Of a stretch of 64,000 bases of DNA, positions 43,231-53,351 are shown in pieces; the stretch's first letter is position 1; every line of letters begins with the position of its first letter. The stretch comes from Flavobacterium acetivorans (GTDB taxonomy: Bacteria; Bacteroidota; Bacteroidia; Flavobacteriales; Flavobacteriaceae), in assembly GCF_020911885.1 (NCBI RefSeq), contig NZ_CP087132.1, positions 2,976,001-3,040,000 on the forward strand. Direction: 5' to 3'. The position numbers and the translations under genes were made by a program. Below the pieces are notes generated by a model. That model made no database searches and was not told the origin of the DNA. It was given only the letters and a program-made list of their open reading frames with translations.

Positions 43231-43896
43231 ATGATCAATAAAATACTGAGCTACCTCATTCCCATAAACATTCATACTGAAAAATCTACCTTGAACAAAT
43301 CGATAGAAGTCACTTGGACCAATGGAGAATTAGTAATGGATTCTGAAAACACTAATTATTCCTATGGCAGTTTGCAACGTATTTTAAGATTTGGTTTGAA
43401 ACATATTGGCTTCGATAAAATCAACGCTATGGAAAATGTTTTGGTTTTAGGTGTTGCCGGCGGAAGCGTGATCAAAACATTGGTGGACGAAATTAAATTT
43501 AGCGGAAAGATCACCGGCGTTGAGATTGAGCCAGAAATTATTGAATTAGCAAATAAATATTTCAAGCTGAATGAAATTCCACAGCTTGATATTGTCATAG
43601 ACGATGCCTTTGAATTTGTATTAAAAACCAAAGAAAAATATGATTTAATAATCATTGATATTTTTCAGGATACGCATATGCCTAATTTTTTATTCGAATC
43701 TTTTTTTATCAACCGCATTTGTTTTCTTTTGAAAAGTAAAGGTTTTGTGCTTTTTAACACCATGTTATTGGATGAAAAACAAAATTTGAGGAACTCAAAA
43801 TTCATATCGGAATTCAGCCCCGTGGATTATTCCATTAAATCAATTCCAAGAGTTGAAAAACACAATGAGTTGATCGTGGTCGAAAAATTGGTTTAA
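43231..43896 (+). CDS. Spermidine synthase-like methyltransferase-fold protein
   Basis: A 221-residue Rossmann-fold protein. Motif I is VLVLGVAGGSVIKTL (about residue 70), followed by ITGVEIEPEIIELANKYF and a DDAFEFV..DLIIIDIFQD segment, the pattern of spermidine synthase (SpeE). The catalytic Asp of SpeE lies in the D(I/V)F position. The N-terminal beta domain is short. It might make a polyamine or be a related methyltransferase; E. coli-like SpeE is longer (288). Single gene. Confidence 0.8.
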   Translation: MINKILSYLIPINIHTEKSTLNKSIEVTWTNGELVMDSENTNYSYGSLQRILRFGLKHIGFDKINAMENVLVLGVAGGSVIKTLVDEIKFSGKITGVEIEPEIIELANKYFKLNEIPQLDIVIDDAFEFVLKTKEKYDLIIIDIFQDTHMPNFLFESFFINRICFLLKSKGFVLFNTMLLDEKQNLRNSKFISEFSPVDYSIKSIPRVEKHNELIVVEKLV

Positions 43897-43963
43897 TTGC
43901 GTTTTTTAAAATTGAAGCCATTAATTTCGTAATTTAGAGGTAAATAGCTAAAACTGTGTTTTT

Positions 43964-44671
43964 ATGAAAAAGATCCTAAAAAAACTGATTTTAGGAAATG
44001 TGGCAAAAACAGATCCTCCACCATTTAACCCTCTTGAAAAACGGATCCAAAACATCAAAGCAATATGGAATAATACACATCAGGACGATAATGGTCTAGA
44101 GAAATTAGTTCGCTTATTTCTTTCCTCTTCTCAATTGCTATTCCCCGGAATCTATATCAAATATTTTGCTTTCAAGAAAGGAGATGAGTACGTAGATTTG
44201 GCAGTGGATTTCTATGTGTTACTTAAGGTATTCTTTCCGTTATTGATTTTAATCAACCAATGGCAAAACAATGTTGTTATGCTGGGAATGATGATTTACG
44301 TCTTGCTGGAAACCATCTTATACATTCCTACGTTGATTTTTGCTTCAGATTTATTTGCCAAGCCTCGCTCTTATAAAAGAGCCATGTTATTGCTTTTTTT
44401 GAATTATATCGAAATCATATTTGCCTATGCTGTCTTGTATTCTTGTGATAATTATTTGAATAAACCTATAGAACACTGGTTTGATGCGATTTATTTTAGC
44501 ACCGTAACTTCATCCTCTATAGGATATGGTGATTTCTACCCCGCCACCACTTGGGGAAAATTTTTAGTATGTACACAAGCTTTATTGTTTTTATTTTTTG
44601 TCATCTTGTTTTTAAATTTTTTCTCTACCAAAATTAAAGCAAAAGGCTATTTTGATTCTGATAATCTGTAA
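43964..44671 (+). CDS. Potassium channel family protein
   Basis: A 235-residue membrane protein. The selectivity filter is seen in STVTSSSIGYGDFYPATTWGK (about residues 177-198; the usual TVGYGD is SIGYGD). Preceding membrane segments lie at about 83-102, 105-125 and 140-160, and one follows at about 200-220. The 70-residue N-terminus is cytoplasmic. This looks like a voltage-independent K+ channel subunit that forms tetramers. Confidence 0.88.
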   Translation: MKKILKKLILGNVAKTDPPPFNPLEKRIQNIKAIWNNTHQDDNGLEKLVRLFLSSSQLLFPGIYIKYFAFKKGDEYVDLAVDFYVLLKVFFPLLILINQWQNNVVMLGMMIYVLLETILYIPTLIFASDLFAKPRSYKRAMLLLFLNYIEIIFAYAVLYSCDNYLNKPIEHWFDAIYFSTVTSSSIGYGDFYPATTWGKFLVCTQALLFLFFVILFLNFFSTKIKAKGYFDSDNL

Positions 44672-44771
44672 TAAATAGCTTGCTTTAAAGGTTTTTAGCA
44701 TTATCTTATTTATTTTATCTTTGGCTTTACTATTAACGCTAGGTTCAATTGAAACGTCAAAATAAATAACC

Positions 44772-45659
44772 ATGCTCAGCAATCACGTTCAGCTTATTAT
44801 TCGAAAAGCATCCAAAGAAAGTACCCCTATTTTAATTTCTACTGTCAAATTTGAAAGTAACGACTGGCAGTTGCATTCCAACTATTTTGCAATTGTATGG
44901 GTGCACGAAGGTACAGGTATGCTGGAAACGGATTTAATGAAAGCGAAGTACACTAAAAATCAAATATTTTGTTTCAACACCTATCAAGCGTTTTCTTTCC
45001 ATCCAAAAGAAAAGACATCCGCATCGCTCCTACTATTTCACGCAAATTTTTTTTGCATCGAAACCTACCACCATCAAGTAGGATGCAACGGAATCCTTTT
45101 TAACAACGTATATGATAGCTCCCAGATTATAATTCCTGAAATTGAAAAACTAGAATTGGATATGATTTTCAGCAACATCAGAGACGAAATTAAAGAAGAA
45201 GAATTGGCTTCAAACGAATTGGTTTTCTCTTATTTAAAAATATTCCTCATCAAACTCACCCGATTAAAATCAGTAAATGGGCAAGAAGAAAAAACAGTCG
45301 TTCCTAGTATTCCTGAATATTTAAAAGAATTAATTGTTTTAATAAATGAAAATTTTCAAAAAGAACATCAAGCTTCTTTCTATGCTAACAAACTAAATAT
45401 TAGCGTAAAAACATTGAGCAAAGCCACCACAAAGCATTACCAGAAAACCATTTCCGGTCTACTGCATGAAAAACTAATTCTGAAATCCAAATGGGAATTA
45501 TTACACACTAATACCCCTATAAAAGCCATTGCGAATAATATGGGGTTTAGAGACGAATACTATTTTAGTCGTTTCTTTAAAAAACACATCGGCTTATCAC
45601 CAAAACACTTTCGCGAAGAAGAATGGAACATTCGAAGAGGATTTTTGTCCATCCCTTAA
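44772..45659 (+). CDS. AraC family transcriptional regulator
   Basis: A 295-residue regulator with an N-terminal cupin-like ligand domain and a C-terminal double HTH (about residues 190-290): ISVKTLSKATTKHYQKTISGLLHEKLILKSKWELLHTNTPIKAIANNMGFRDEYYFSRFFKKHIGLSPKHFRE. The second HTH with GFRDEYYFSRFFKKHIGLSPK is the family signature. It is 25 bp from the next coding frame and probably regulates the YkgB-like gene that follows. Confidence 0.93.
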   Translation: MLSNHVQLIIRKASKESTPILISTVKFESNDWQLHSNYFAIVWVHEGTGMLETDLMKAKYTKNQIFCFNTYQAFSFHPKEKTSASLLLFHANFFCIETYHHQVGCNGILFNNVYDSSQIIIPEIEKLELDMIFSNIRDEIKEEELASNELVFSYLKIFLIKLTRLKSVNGQEEKTVVPSIPEYLKELIVLINENFQKEHQASFYANKLNISVKTLSKATTKHYQKTISGLLHEKLILKSKWELLHTNTPIKAIANNMGFRDEYYFSRFFKKHIGLSPKHFREEEWNIRRGFLSIP

Positions 45660-45728
45660 GGCAATCTGTCTATTTTCTGGTCTTTGAATTTAAATTTACT
45701 TTGTACACTAACATTAAATTATAAATTC

Positions 45729-46295
45729 ATGGAACAATTATTCAAATATGTTGCAAAATTACAGGAAACAGGAATTCATCTAACCCGATTAGGCTTAATC
45801 ATAGTATTGGTTTGGATTGGCGGGCTAAAAGCATTTCGTTATGAAGCTGCCGGTATTGTTCCTTTTGTAGCCAATAGTCCTCTTATGAGTTTTTTTTACA
45901 ATTATGATGCTCCCGAGTACAAAACTCACATGAATAAAGAAGGCGAATACAAAGCAGAGAATGTTGAATGGCATGAAGCCAATAATACTTACACTTTTTC
46001 TTACGGTTTGGGTGCGGTAATTGTTGGAATCGGAATTCTGATTGCGCTTTATCCCGTTGCTCCAAAATTATCAGCAATAGGAAGCTTTTTAGCTTTTGGA
46101 ATGTCATTTGTAACGCTTTCCTTTTTAATCACCACTCCTGAAACCTGGGTTCCCGATTTAGGCGACAATGAACATGGATTTCCCTATCTTAGTGGAGCCG
46201 GACGACTAGTCATCAAAGATGTTATTATGCTGGGAGCGGCCTTAGTGACGATGAGTCAGGCAGCAAGAAAATATTTGGAGCTGAAAAATAAATAA
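45729..46295 (+). CDS. YkgB-like membrane protein (DUF417)
   Basis: A 188-residue inner-membrane protein with four membrane segments. The start GLIIVLVWIGGLKAFRYEAAGIVPFVANSPLMSF is the DUF417 signature. The insertion of about 35 residues after it (EYKTHMNKEGEYKAENVEWHE) is polar. The role of the family is unknown; it is often under redox or hypochlorite-stress regulators (E. coli RclC), and here it follows an AraC-type regulator like RclR in E. coli, so a similar stress function is plausible. Start at 45729 (MEQLFKYVAKLQ) is preferred to 45684. Confidence 0.88.
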   Translation: MEQLFKYVAKLQETGIHLTRLGLIIVLVWIGGLKAFRYEAAGIVPFVANSPLMSFFYNYDAPEYKTHMNKEGEYKAENVEWHEANNTYTFSYGLGAVIVGIGILIALYPVAPKLSAIGSFLAFGMSFVTLSFLITTPETWVPDLGDNEHGFPYLSGAGRLVIKDVIMLGAALVTMSQAARKYLELKNK

Positions 46296-46317
46296 ATTAA
46301 AAGTCCAAAAAATAAGT

Positions 46318-46357
46318 ATTGGATGTAGTCTTTTTTAAGGATTACATCCAATTTTTT
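46318..46357. terminator. Bidirectional terminator
   Basis: TTGGATGTAGTC, T-rich loop, GGATTACATCCAA followed by a T-run; between the convergent YkgB-like and kdsB genes. Confidence 0.8.
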
Positions 46358-46361
46358 ATTA

Positions 46362-47087
46362 TTAAAGCATCATTCTTGCCTTTTCTAAATCTTCAGGCGT
46401 ATCAATCCCGATTCCTACATGGGTCGTTTCAATCATTTTGATGCGTTTACCAAATTCTAAATAACGCAATTGTTCCAGTTTTTCGGAGGCTTCCAATGAT
46501 TTCATCGGCAGACTGTAAAAATCAGACAAAGCCTGTTTTCTAAAAGCATAAATCCCGATGTGTTGCATATAGCGAACACCTACATTTTTCTCTCTTGGAT
46601 ACGGAATTACCGAACGCGAAAAATACAACGCAAAGCCGTTTTGATCTACAACCACTTTTACATTATTAGGATTATTGATTTCATCTTCGTCTTTGATTTC
46701 GCGCATCAACGAAGCTAAATCAACGGATTTAGTAGAATCTCTTCGGAAAGTTTCTATTAATTTCTCTAAAGGTTCTTCATTGATAAAAGGCTCATCTCCT
46801 TGTACATTGACAACAATATCTACATCTAGACTTTCGATGGCTTCAGCAATTCGATCGCTCCCCGACTCATGTTCTTTGATACTCTTGATGGCTTTACCGC
46901 CGTGAGAAACGATTTCGTCAAAAATTAAATCCGAATCGGTCACCACAAAAACATCATCAAAAAGTTGGGTGCTCACTGCGGCTTCATAGGTTCTTAAAAT
47001 CACGGTTTTACCACCTAAATCCTGCATTAATTTAGCAGGAAATCTCGTAGAGGCGTAACGGGCTGGAATGACGGCTATTATTTTCAT
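46362..47087 (-). CDS. kdsB: 3-deoxy-manno-octulosonate cytidylyltransferase
   Basis: A 241-residue enzyme that makes CMP-KDO for the lipopolysaccharide inner core. The N-terminal nucleotide motif [24 protein letters not shown] is typical, and the metal-binding [10 protein letters not shown] (about residue 95) and the [13 protein letters not shown] end match KdsB. Full length. Confidence 0.97.
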   Translation of the reverse strand: MKIIAVIPARYASTRFPAKLMQDLGGKTVILRTYEAAVSTQLFDDVFVVTDSDLIFDEIVSHGGKAIKSIKEHESGSDRIAEAIESLDVDIVVNVQGDEPFINEEPLEKLIETFRRDSTKSVDLASLMREIKDEDEINNPNNVKVVVDQNGFALYFSRSVIPYPREKNVGVRYMQHIGIYAFRKQALSDFYSLPMKSLEASEKLEQLRYLEFGKRIKMIETTHVGIGIDTPEDLEKARMML

Positions 47088-47136
47088 TTTAATCTCTTTT
47101 ATATTATTATTCTGACGGATTAATTATACTGTTGTT

Positions 47137-48216
47137 TTACATTTTAGCCTTGGGCTTTAAAACATTTTTTAAATATCGATTTACCGGATTTTCAAACCAA
47201 ATAAAACTGATATAACTTACCAATATCGAAACTATAAAAAGGATAGAAATAATCAAATATTCATTTTCGATATGGAAATATGCCGCATTCAGGTTTTTAA
47301 AATATTTCAAAATCAATTGATGAAACATATAAAAACCAAAACTTATTTCTCCTAGAAGAATCAATATACGGTTTGATAAAAAATTGGAAATAAATCCTTT
47401 TTGAAATGAAAAAATCAATATCAACAAACTCATTGGCAACCAATAATAAACCGAATAACGCAATACCAATGGAAATTCCCTATGAAAAACAAAAAACAAC
47501 ACTAATAATAAAACCGAGGAGATTTCCAGTATGTTGTAATGAATCAATCTTTGTTGGTTTTTTATTCTCTCATACAATTCAAAAAGCAGTATTCCGATGA
47601 TAAAATCAAAAATTCTAAAAAAAGGATTTACATAAAAGAGGCTTTTATAATGAATTGGCGGAATCACTAACATCAATAAAGGCAATAAAAAAAGAAACAA
47701 AGTCAATAAACCCTTGTTGAATTTATAATATTTAAGTTTTGAAATTAAAATTATTAAGAACGGAAAAAGCAGGTAGAAAAAAAGCTCATTAGAAATACTC
47801 CAGGAAGGGGAATTGAAAGAAAAATAAAACGTTTTAATTGGGATAAAACTTTGGGTCAGCGTTAAATTAAAAAACAACTGCTTTATCCAAGTTGAAAACT
47901 CAAAAACACTATTTTGTAACGTCAACGGGATTGCTATTAACAAACACAACAAATGAAGCGGATAGATTCTGGCAATTCTGGCAATGAAAAAATTCTTATT
48001 CGAAACTTTCTTATTTAAAATTGAATCTCGGTAATTATAGGCTAAAATAAATCCGCTTAGGATGAAGAAAAAGCTAACTCCAATGTAACCTTCCTTAAGA
48101 ATATACTCATGTATCCATCTGAAATAAGGCAAATCACTTTTGCTTAAAAAAGTTAGATGATGAGCAAATATCATGAAAGCAAAAAAGAATCTTAATGAAG
48201 TTAATGGTTTAATCAT
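47137..48216 (-). CDS. Membrane O-acyltransferase (Acyl_transf_3/OafA-like)
   Basis: A 359-residue protein with about ten membrane segments. The N-terminal LRFFFAFMIFAHHLTF contains the family R/H motif, and the sequence ends in WFENPVNRYLK, the usual terminus. Such proteins acetylate surface polysaccharide, O-antigen or antibiotics. It follows kdsB (50 bp apart, same strand), consistent with envelope work. Substrate unknown. Confidence 0.92.
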   Translation of the reverse strand: MIKPLTSLRFFFAFMIFAHHLTFLSKSDLPYFRWIHEYILKEGYIGVSFFFILSGFILAYNYRDSILNKKVSNKNFFIARIARIYPLHLLCLLIAIPLTLQNSVFEFSTWIKQLFFNLTLTQSFIPIKTFYFSFNSPSWSISNELFFYLLFPFLIILISKLKYYKFNKGLLTLFLFLLPLLMLVIPPIHYKSLFYVNPFFRIFDFIIGILLFELYERIKNQQRLIHYNILEISSVLLLVLFFVFHREFPLVLRYSVYYWLPMSLLILIFSFQKGFISNFLSNRILILLGEISFGFYMFHQLILKYFKNLNAAYFHIENEYLIISILFIVSILVSYISFIWFENPVNRYLKNVLKPKAKM

Positions 48217-48281
48217 TTGTTATTAAAAATATTAGTTTGTTTTATTTAAAGTTAAAAAAAGGGCATATTGGGTTAGATAAA

Positions 48282-49112
48282 TCATGAAATCTGCACCGAA
48301 GTCATACTCAGCGAACCCGCTACTAGTTTATCGTTAAACAAACTCAAATCTTCGTTTTTTTCTTTTAATCCAAGGGTGTAAATCAAAGGCAGATAATGTT
48401 CCGGCGTAGGAATCGCTAATTGCAGCGCTTTGCTTTGTTTTTCGAAATCAATCAAAGGCTGGAAATTTCCGTCAACCAAATAATCATTTACCGTTGCTCT
48501 GGCTTCAATTGCCCAATCATAACCGTAATTATCCTTGTCAAAATTATGATAATCGACCAATCTTAAATTATGTACAATATTTCCGCTACCAATAATCAGA
48601 ATACCTTTATGGCGCAAGGCACTTAATTTTTGCGCTAATTCGAAATGAAATTGCGCCGGTTTTGAATAATCAATACTCAGCTGAATTACAGGAACATTGG
48701 CTTCGGGATATAAATGCTTAATTACACTCCAAGCGCCGTGATCTAATCCCCAATCGTGATCGAGTTCGGCTTCTGTTGGTAACAATAATTTCTTTGTTTC
48801 AATAGCTAATTCGGGACTACCCTCGGCGGGATATTGCACATCGAACAAGGCTTGCGGAAAACCACCAAAATCATGAATCGTTCGTGGCATTTCCATTGCA
48901 GTGACTTTAGTTCCTTTGGTAAACCAATGTGCCGAAATGCACAAAATCGCATTGGGCTGTGGCAATTTTTTGGCCAGATTACGAAAACCCGTCACAAACT
49001 GATTCTCTTCAATGGCATTCATCGGACTACCATGTCCCAAGAATAATACGGGCATTTTTTCGGTATTCGAAAAAGAACCTGAAATTGTATGTAAATCGTT
49101 TAATGTGTTCAT
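48282..49112 (-). CDS. ygiD: 4,5-DOPA-dioxygenase-type extradiol dioxygenase
   Basis: A 276-residue class III extradiol ring-cleavage enzyme (YgiD/DODA family). Metal-binding residues are expected in PVLFLGHGSPMN (His), ISAHWFTKG (His), and HDWGLDHGAWSVIKHLYP; IIGSGNIVHNLR is the conserved C-terminal half motif. YgiD cleaves DOPA in vitro; the natural substrate is uncertain. Single gene. Confidence 0.92.
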   Translation of the reverse strand: MNTLNDLHTISGSFSNTEKMPVLFLGHGSPMNAIEENQFVTGFRNLAKKLPQPNAILCISAHWFTKGTKVTAMEMPRTIHDFGGFPQALFDVQYPAEGSPELAIETKKLLLPTEAELDHDWGLDHGAWSVIKHLYPEANVPVIQLSIDYSKPAQFHFELAQKLSALRHKGILIIGSGNIVHNLRLVDYHNFDKDNYGYDWAIEARATVNDYLVDGNFQPLIDFEKQSKALQLAIPTPEHYLPLIYTLGLKEKNEDLSLFNDKLVAGSLSMTSVQIS

Positions 49113-49214
49113 CCCTTTTATGTTTTTACCACAGATTCGCAGATTTTTTAAAATTACAATTTGCTTTGTGTATTTTTTTTAATAAAATCTGCGAATCTGC
49201 GGTTATTTTTAAAA

Positions 49215-50636
49215 TCATTCCACAAAATTTTCATCTTTAAAACCTATCAAATATAACTTATTTTTGGCTCGGGTCATCGCCGTGTACAACCAGCGGATAT
49301 AATCTCTGTCGATGCCGTCTTTCAAGTAAGGCTGCTCTATAAAAACCGTATTCCACTGACCACCTTGCGACTTATGACAGGTTATTGCATACGAAAATTT
49401 AACCTGTAAACCATTGAAATATTCGTTGGCTTTTACTTTCTGAAATTGCTTGTATTTGGTTTCTCCCTCATAATCTTTCAGCACTTCCTGATACAATCTA
49501 TTGGATTCTTCATAAGTCAAAGACGGCGATTCGCTTTTTATGGTGTCCAACAACAACACCGTTTCAAATGGAATCTGGCCTGGATAATCGACCATTCGAA
49601 TTTTTACTTTGGCAAATTTAAAACCGTACAATTCTTTGATATTGAAAATCTCCAAAACCTCAATAATGTCACCATTGGCAATAAATCCGGCTTCGTCAGT
49701 TTCTTTTAACCAAAAATAATTGTTCTTAACCACCATCAGGAAATCGCCTGTAGACAATTCACTTTCTTTATCGAGGATTTTGGTTCTAATTTGTTCATTG
49801 TATTGATTTGCCCTTTTATTTGAACGAACAATAAAAGCGGTGTCTTCGATACTGTAATTACTGTAAGCCGAATTAATCGCATCCTGAATATCGTAACCAT
49901 CCGTTAATCGAACGATGTCTTTAAATTTCCGAACATCGAATTGAAAATCGGTGATAAAAGAATCCTTCAATAATTCCCGAAGTTCCGTTGCATTGTGCAA
50001 AATTCCGGAACTTTCTTCCTGACGCATTACTTCATCGAGTTCAATATAATCAACTTCTTTGTTGTAATTCATCCCCAAAGTACGAATATCCAAAGCGGGA
50101 CTAATATCCAGATTCACGGGCGGCAATTGCGCCGTATCACCCAGTAGAATCATCTTACAATTGGCTCCCGAATAGACATAGGAAATCAAATCGTCAAGCA
50201 AAGAGCCATTTTTATACAGTTTAGAATCCGAATTTGTGTCTGAAATCATCGAGGCTTCATCGACTATAAAAATAGTGTTTTTGTGTTTATTTTGTTGCAA
50301 TGTAAAAGAAACCCCTCCGCCCGAAGATTTCTTGGGAAAATAGATTTTTTTATGAATCGTAAATGCCGGTTTGCTTGAATAATTGGCTATTACTTTGGCT
50401 GCGCGGCCCGTAGGCGCCAGCAAAACATATTTCTTATTAATCTCCAAAAGATTGTTTACAATCGTCGAAATCACGGTCGTTTTTCCCGTTCCGGCATATC
50501 CTTTTAGAACAAAAATGGTATCATTATGAGCTTCGGTTAAAAAAATAGCGATTTTTTGAAAAAAAATATCCTGATTGTACGTTGGACTAAAAGGGAATTT
50601 TTTTCGTAAAAGACTATAAAACAGGGAGGAATTCAT
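49215..50636 (-). CDS. RecD-like superfamily 1 DNA helicase
   Basis: A 473-residue ATPase. Walker A is LKGYAGTGKTTVIS (about residue 46), motif II IFIVDEASMIS (about 125), motif III LLGDTAQLPPV, and motif VI region YAITCHKSQGGQWNTVFIE...YTAMTRAKNKLYLIG. It has no RecD2 N-terminal domains and is the short form common in Bacteroidetes. It probably unwinds DNA 5' to 3' in recombination or repair. Start set at 50636 (MNSSLFYSLLRKKF); a longer frame starts at 50696. Confidence 0.9.
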   Translation of the reverse strand: MNSSLFYSLLRKKFPFSPTYNQDIFFQKIAIFLTEAHNDTIFVLKGYAGTGKTTVISTIVNNLLEINKKYVLLAPTGRAAKVIANYSSKPAFTIHKKIYFPKKSSGGGVSFTLQQNKHKNTIFIVDEASMISDTNSDSKLYKNGSLLDDLISYVYSGANCKMILLGDTAQLPPVNLDISPALDIRTLGMNYNKEVDYIELDEVMRQEESSGILHNATELRELLKDSFITDFQFDVRKFKDIVRLTDGYDIQDAINSAYSNYSIEDTAFIVRSNKRANQYNEQIRTKILDKESELSTGDFLMVVKNNYFWLKETDEAGFIANGDIIEVLEIFNIKELYGFKFAKVKIRMVDYPGQIPFETVLLLDTIKSESPSLTYEESNRLYQEVLKDYEGETKYKQFQKVKANEYFNGLQVKFSYAITCHKSQGGQWNTVFIEQPYLKDGIDRDYIRWLYTAMTRAKNKLYLIGFKDENFVE

Positions 50637-50773
50637 TGTGGAATGGTTGCTATAAATGAACTTCAAATATAAGGATGAAATTCGAGGCAATCGCATTAAA
50701 TGGCTTTAGAATAAAAAAAAATTGTAAGTTTGTCATCACATTTAATCCATGCTGGTTTCTATAGAAAGAAGGG

Positions 50774-51610
50774 ATGATAAATCAGATTATGTCTACACAA
50801 AACACGAATATTACCGAAAAGAAATATAAAAAACTCTCCATTCAGGTTTCCTTGACCGGACTGTCTTTTTGTTGTTTTGACACGCTTAATAACACCATTA
50901 CTTCATTCAGGGAAGTTCTTTTTGACAATTTTCACACAGGAATAAAAATAGAGGATTTGTTTTCGAATGCATTCCGAGAATATCCCGAATTGAATGATTC
51001 CTATGATGATGTGCTCATTATACACAACAACAATCTTTCGACCTTTGTTCCCGCTCCTCTTTTTGACGAGAATTTTCTGGGAAGTTATTTGCAGTACAAT
51101 ACCAAGGTTTTTGATACTGATTTTTTTGCATTTGATGAAATCAGCAATTACCAAATCAATTCGGTTTACATTCCTTATGTCAATATGAATAATTTTTTTA
51201 TTGACAAATTTGGTGTTTTCGATTACAAACATGCCAACAGTATTTTGGTTCAGAAGTTATTGGATGCCTCCAAAAACATCGATGACAAAAAAATGATGGT
51301 ACATTTTAATCCAAATCATTTTGAAATTGTGGTAATCCAGAATCAAAAGTTATTGTTATTCAACTCGTTTGATTACAAAACACCCGAAGACTTTATTTAT
51401 TACGTTTTGTTTACCGCCGAACAATTGAACTTGAATCCCGAGAATTTTCCACTGGAATTAATAGGGACGATTGATACCGAAAGCGATTATTTTAAAATAG
51501 CCTACAAATACATCCGAAACGTCTCCTTAATTGACGTGGAAGATTTACGATGGAACAATTATTTTTCTGAGGCCGAAAACAGAAATCATTTTATACTTTT
51601 CAACTCATGA
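50774..51610 (+). CDS. DUF3822 family protein
   Basis: A 278-residue protein of the Bacteroidetes family DUF3822 (actin-like fold). It starts with the typical KKLSIQVSLTGLSFCCFDT, and VHFNPNHFEIVVIQNQKLLLFNSF is another conserved stretch. The next gene, rsmD, overlaps by 4 bp (ATGA), so the two are translationally coupled, the usual arrangement in flavobacteria. The function is not known. A purine-rich AGAAAGAAGGG precedes the ATG at 50774; 50789 is an alternative start. Confidence 0.88.
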   Translation: MINQIMSTQNTNITEKKYKKLSIQVSLTGLSFCCFDTLNNTITSFREVLFDNFHTGIKIEDLFSNAFREYPELNDSYDDVLIIHNNNLSTFVPAPLFDENFLGSYLQYNTKVFDTDFFAFDEISNYQINSVYIPYVNMNNFFIDKFGVFDYKHANSILVQKLLDASKNIDDKKMMVHFNPNHFEIVVIQNQKLLLFNSFDYKTPEDFIYYVLFTAEQLNLNPENFPLELIGTIDTESDYFKIAYKYIRNVSLIDVEDLRWNNYFSEAENRNHFILFNS

Positions 51611-52203
51611 GAATCATTTCAGGAAAATACAAAGGCAGACGCATTAATCCCCCAAAAGGATTACCCGTTCGCCCAACAACCGATATGTCTAAAGAAGCAT
51701 TATTCAATGTTTTGAACAACCATTTTAATTTTGAAGGATTAAAAGTTTTGGACTTGTTCTCCGGAACAGGAAATATCAGTTATGAATTTGCCTCCAGAGG
51801 AAGCACGCCAATCACATCCGTTGATGGTGATTTTGGCTGTGTGAAATTCATCAAGCAAGTTGCAGCCGAATATGATTTTAATATTGCAGCAACTAAAAGC
51901 GATGTTTTTTCTTATTTGCAAAAATGCAAAACATCTTACGATATTATTTTTGCTGATCCGCCTTATGGATTAGACCAAGCTACTTTTGAAAAAATTATCT
52001 TATTGGTTTTTGAAAAAGAATTGCTTAATCAAGACGGAATGATGGTAATTGAACATTCTAAATACACAAAAATGGATAAGATGCCTAATTTCTCTTTCCA
52101 GAAAAGCTATGGTGGTTCTATTTTTAGTTTTTTCGAATTTGAATCGGATTCTGATCCTGATTCTGACGAGGAAGATGAAGAAGACACTGACGAAGAAGAA
52201 TAA
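51607..52203 (+). CDS. rsmD: 16S rRNA (guanine966-N2)-methyltransferase
   Basis: A 198-residue enzyme that methylates G966 of 16S rRNA. Sequence: MRIISGKYKGRRINPPKGLPVRPTTDMSKEALFNVL, the SAM motif VLDLFSGTGNISYEFASRG (about residue 47), and the catalytic DPPYGL (about 116). It has a C-terminal acidic tail of about 20 residues (repeated D, E and S) that E. coli RsmD lacks. It overlaps the DUF3822 gene by 4 bp. Confidence 0.95.
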   Translation: MRIISGKYKGRRINPPKGLPVRPTTDMSKEALFNVLNNHFNFEGLKVLDLFSGTGNISYEFASRGSTPITSVDGDFGCVKFIKQVAAEYDFNIAATKSDVFSYLQKCKTSYDIIFADPPYGLDQATFEKIILLVFEKELLNQDGMMVIEHSKYTKMDKMPNFSFQKSYGGSIFSFFEFESDSDPDSDEEDEEDTDEEE

Positions 52204-52221
52204 AATATTTATAAAAAAAAA

Positions 52222-52252
52222 TAAAGTCCTTGATTTACAAGGACTTTATTTT
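52222..52252 (+). terminator. Terminator after rsmD
   Basis: AATAAAGTCCTTG, 5-nt loop, CAAGGACTTTATT and a long T-run; 13-bp perfect stem. Confidence 0.88.
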
Positions 52253-52282
52253 TTTTTTATGAAACAACTTTCTATTTACCAA

Positions 52283-53221
52283 TTACTCTACGGAATTAGG
52301 ATCAACAGCTAATTTATCCAATACCATTTGGTAAGTTGGCGTTTCAATTTCGTATTTCAAACCTTCATTCACCACAAATTCAGTCAAAGAAGCCAGCTCC
52401 AATTTTCTGCCTGCCATCAAATCCCTATGCATAGAAGAGGTTGCGTTTTGAGGTGATTTTTCCAGTTTTAGAATCGTTTGCATAATAATGTCGGCCGGCA
52501 AATTCAACCCTTTTACGGCAGCTATCATGGTAATCTCATTCAAAAGTTCTACATAAAAAGCTCTGCTGGAATCACAGTTTATTATTTCCCCAATATTTTG
52601 ATTTAGATAAGAAGTCGCTGAAGCCAATGACGAAATAAAAATAAACTTCTCCCAAACGGTTTCTTCGATGTTGTCTACAAAATAGCTTTCGATAGCAGCA
52701 TTCTTAAAAATAGTCTGAAGAGCATTCAGTTTAGAAAGTGGTGCTAAGTCGGAACCAAAAAACAACTTCTCAAAAGAACCTATTTTCTTTATAACTCCTG
52801 GGCTTTCAATCATAGAAACGATATACACACAAGCTTTCAATACCTCATTATCAGGATAAAGGGCACTAATTCTTTCGGTAGCATCTACCCCATTATATAA
52901 AGGTAAAATAACCGTATTTTTTGTGATACATTTTTCCAATGAAAGCAGGCTTTCTTCTATATCATAGGTTTTTGTGGCACAGATAAGATAATCTAATTTT
53001 CCGATTGTTTCAGGATCATTTGAAACAATGTTTGGAAACACAATGCTTTCGTTACCATCGCTAATGATTTTCAAACCCGATTCAGCAATTACTTTTTGGG
53101 TTTCGCCTCGGGCAATAAATACAATTTCAATTTCGTCATTATCAGCATAAGCTTTGGCCAAAAGTCCGCCAAAATAACCACCTACTCCACCCAAACCTAA
53201 AACACCTATTCTTGTTGTCAT
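52283..53221 (-). CDS. Ketopantoate reductase family protein
   Basis: A 312-residue NADPH-dependent dehydrogenase of the PanE/ApbA family, which reduces 2-dehydropantoate to pantoate for coenzyme A. The nucleotide-binding motif is IGVLGLGGVGGYFGGLLA (residues 4-21), followed by ICATKTYD, LPLYNGVDATERI, and WEKFIFISSLASATSYLNQNIGEI with the catalytic Lys. PanE paralogues are common, so the exact substrate is not certain. Confidence 0.9.
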   Translation of the reverse strand: MTTRIGVLGLGGVGGYFGGLLAKAYADNDEIEIVFIARGETQKVIAESGLKIISDGNESIVFPNIVSNDPETIGKLDYLICATKTYDIEESLLSLEKCITKNTVILPLYNGVDATERISALYPDNEVLKACVYIVSMIESPGVIKKIGSFEKLFFGSDLAPLSKLNALQTIFKNAAIESYFVDNIEETVWEKFIFISSLASATSYLNQNIGEIINCDSSRAFYVELLNEITMIAAVKGLNLPADIIMQTILKLEKSPQNATSSMHRDLMAGRKLELASLTEFVVNEGLKYEIETPTYQMVLDKLAVDPNSVE

Positions 53222-53351
53222 AACTACTATTTAAAAATAAAAAAACATTAAGAAATTTAGAAAATTAAGCCTCCGGACTTAATAAAGCTTCATTTCTTAA
53301 TGGTTTCTTTTAGATTTCACAATCCTTATTGTAATCAATCTTTTAATAAAA

